In this document: piece by piece, positions 62,677-64,000 of the stretch | Numbering within the stretch: the first letter of the stretch is position 1 | How the letters are laid out: each line of letters begins with the position of its first letter | Assembly: GCF_008632955.1 (NCBI RefSeq) | Contig: NZ_CP043959.1 | Coordinates: forward strand, 4,154,001 to 4,218,000 | Length of the DNA stretch: 64,000 nt | Reading direction: 5' to 3' | Source: Streptomyces tendae | GTDB lineage: Bacteria > Actinomycetota > Actinomycetes > Streptomycetales > Streptomycetaceae | The notes under the pieces: generated by a model | What the model was told of the DNA's origin: nothing | Databases searched by the model: none | Seen by the model: only the letters and a program-made list of their open reading frames with translations | Made by a program: the position numbers and the translations under genes

Positions 62677-63642
62677 TCAGTCCGTCACGGTCAGGACCAG
62701 CTTGCCTCGGGTGTGGCCGGACTCGCCGTGCGTATGGGCCGCGGCGGCCTGGTCGAGGGGGAACGTCTTCTCCACCTCCACGGTGACCTCGCCCGCGTCG
62801 ATCAGGCGCGCGATCGTCGTGAGTGCGTGACCGTCCGGCTCGACCAGGAAGCCGCTGGTCCGTACGCCCGCCGCCTCGGCGGCCGCCGCCAGGTCCGGGG
62901 AGACGCCGCCGGGGACGGCGATCAGCAGGCCGCCCGGGGAGAGGGTCTTCAGGGAGCGGGTGCTCGTCCGGTCCTGCGCGTCCCCGACCAGGTCGATGAC
63001 GACGTCCACGTCGGCCGCGGCTTCTTCGAAGCGGGTCGTGGTGTAGTCGATCGTCTCGTGGGCGCCGAGGTCCTTCAGCCAGGCGTGGCGGGCGGCGCCG
63101 GCGGTCGCGATCACGTGCGCGCCCAGGTGCCGGGCGAACTGGACGGCGAAGTGGCCCACCCCTCCGGCGGCGGCCGTGATCAGCACGCGCCCACCGGCCC
63201 GCACCTCAGCGGTGTCGACCAGGATCTGCCAGGCGGTCAGTGCCGCCAGCGGTACGGCGGCCGCGTGCGCGTGGTCCACGGTGGCGGGCTTGCGGGCCCA
63301 CTGGCGGGCCGGCGCCGTGACGTACTCGGCGTAGGCTCCGGCGGCGCGCGGGAACCACGGCATGCCGTACACCTCGTCGCCCGGCTTGAGCGTGGTGACC
63401 CCGAAGCCGACCTCCTCGACGACGCCGGAGACGTCCCAGCCCAGAATGAGCGGGAACGTCTGCAGGCCCGCCATGCCCTGTCCCTCGCGGGTCTTCCAGT
63501 CCACGGGGTTGATGCCGGCGGCGTGGACGCGTACCAGCACCTCGGTCGGCAGCGGTGCGGGGCGGGGCACCTCCTCGGAGGTCAGGACCTCCGGGCCGCC
63601 GAATCCCTTGATCGTGACGGCACGCATGGTGTGGCCGCTCAT
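62677..63642 (-). CDS. NADPH-dependent quinone oxidoreductase-type enzyme (zinc-free MDR)
   Basis: 321 aa from ATG 63642 (GGAGCGAG upstream). MDR fold without the zinc ligands: the alcohol-dehydrogenase-like half starts MRAVTIKGFGGPEVLTSEEV, contains VHAAGINPVDWKTREGQG and ILGWDVSGVVEEVGFGV. The Rossmann half shows AAAGGVGHFAVQFARHLGAH (AxxGxxG). The catalytic side resembles quinone reductases and enoyl reductases. A GlxA-type regulator gene is divergent from it. It is likely involved in reduction of electrophilic carbonyls, using NADPH. Confidence 0.85.
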   Translation of the reverse strand: MSGHTMRAVTIKGFGGPEVLTSEEVPRPAPLPTEVLVRVHAAGINPVDWKTREGQGMAGLQTFPLILGWDVSGVVEEVGFGVTTLKPGDEVYGMPWFPRAAGAYAEYVTAPARQWARKPATVDHAHAAAVPLAALTAWQILVDTAEVRAGGRVLITAAAGGVGHFAVQFARHLGAHVIATAGAARHAWLKDLGAHETIDYTTTRFEEAAADVDVVIDLVGDAQDRTSTRSLKTLSPGGLLIAVPGGVSPDLAAAAEAAGVRTSGFLVEPDGHALTTIARLIDAGEVTVEVEKTFPLDQAAAAHTHGESGHTRGKLVLTVTD

Positions 63643-63764
63643 GGTTTCTCGCTCCTGTTCGTTGCTGGTTCCGTTCGCCGGGCGGGCCCGGCAAGATCCA
63701 CTCTGCCTTGCCGCGACGGGTGCGGGTGAGTGGCCGGAGGGACACCTGTCGTACCATTCCGGCC

Positions 63765-64000
63765 ATGACGCACCGTGTCGCAGTACTCGCCCTCGACGGA
63801 GTCCTGCCTCTGGATCTGGGTATCCCGGCCCGGGTGTTCAACGAAGCGCGTGCGCCGGACGGCAGCCGGCTCTACACGGTCGGTACCTGCTCGATCGGCG
63901 GGCGGCCGGTTCGTACGCACGAGGATTTCCAGATCGTCGTCGAGCACGACGAGTCACTGCTGCGGACCGCCGACACGGTCGTGATCGCCACCCTGGAACC
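63765..64000 (+). CDS. GlxA-type regulator, N-terminal part, cut by the right edge
   Basis: The gene begins at ATG 63765 and continues past 64000. The first 78 residues show the DJ-1/PfpI-like amidotransferase fold: MTHRVAVLALDGVLPLDLGI, VFNEARAPDGSRLYTVGTCS and RTADTVVIATLE. In complete GlxA family proteins an AraC-type DNA-binding domain follows at the C-terminus, which would be outside the window. It probably regulates the divergent quinone oxidoreductase-type gene. Confidence 0.75.
   Translation, partial: MTHRVAVLALDGVLPLDLGIPARVFNEARAPDGSRLYTVGTCSIGGRPVRTHEDFQIVVEHDESLLRTADTVVIATLE

Overview
This is high-GC actinobacterial DNA that I read as Streptomyces. The strongest reasons are a complete-looking ram (SapB lanthipeptide) locus, GTG/TTG starts behind AAGGAGG-type ribosome sites, many twin-arginine and Sec-secreted proteins, and many small regulator/enzyme pairs typical of Streptomyces. 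I recognised no tRNA, rRNA, CRISPR array or replication origin.

Layout. 1-8.4 kb is a mosaic of gene wreckage. It holds an oxidoreductase fragment, a sortase-anchored surface protein gene broken by an IS701-type remnant, IS630 and IS5 transposase remnants, a BrkB-like membrane gene with several frameshifts, and frameshifted or nonsense-mutated small genes. A few intact genes lie between them (TerB-like, PRC-barrel, Rmf-like). 8.9-16.3 kb is the ram locus: ramR (+) faces ramC-ramS-ramA-ramB (-). ramC, ramS and ramR are open, but both transporter genes are split by frameshifts. 16.5-19.7 kb has a secreted NlpC/P60 hydrolase, a small secreted SH3-like protein and a divergent LysR regulator. 20.8-31.6 kb is a secretome block: a VCBS-repeat protein with an in-frame stop, a Tat phospholipase C, a GH43-like protein and a 1042-aa Tat protein with discoidin-like domains, with palindromic operators at the sugar-related genes. 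32-43 kb carries small regulator/enzyme sets (TetR-alcohol dehydrogenase, nitroreductase/azoreductase/MarR, PadR-DUF1048-DUF1048) with IS110 and other remnants. 43-51 kb holds a TPR-type membrane protein, scrambled IS110 pieces, a secreted glycerophosphodiesterase, a PPOX-fold protein and a MerR regulator. 52.3-53.5 kb is a crcB-DUF190-crcB fluoride-export operon with overlapping start and stop codons. 53.7-56.1 kb is MerR with a 24-bp perfect palindrome and a SulP-STAS transporter. 56.1-59.7 kb is a second LysR plus secreted-protein module that parallels the one at 16.5-19.7 kb. The right end holds an RsbW-like kinase, small conserved proteins, a quinone oxidoreductase-like enzyme and the start of a GlxA-type regulator.

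How the genes fit together. In the ram locus, RamR should activate ramCSAB; RamC should modify RamS into SapB, and RamA/RamB would export it. As read here the export step is broken, either by sequence error or by real decay. The two LysR modules each pair a regulator with a divergent small secreted protein and a cell-wall-type enzyme. The NlpC/P60 protein, the 128-aa secreted protein and the serine hydrolase share an SH3-like stretch ending in a VPxC tail. I consider this the most original theme of the window.
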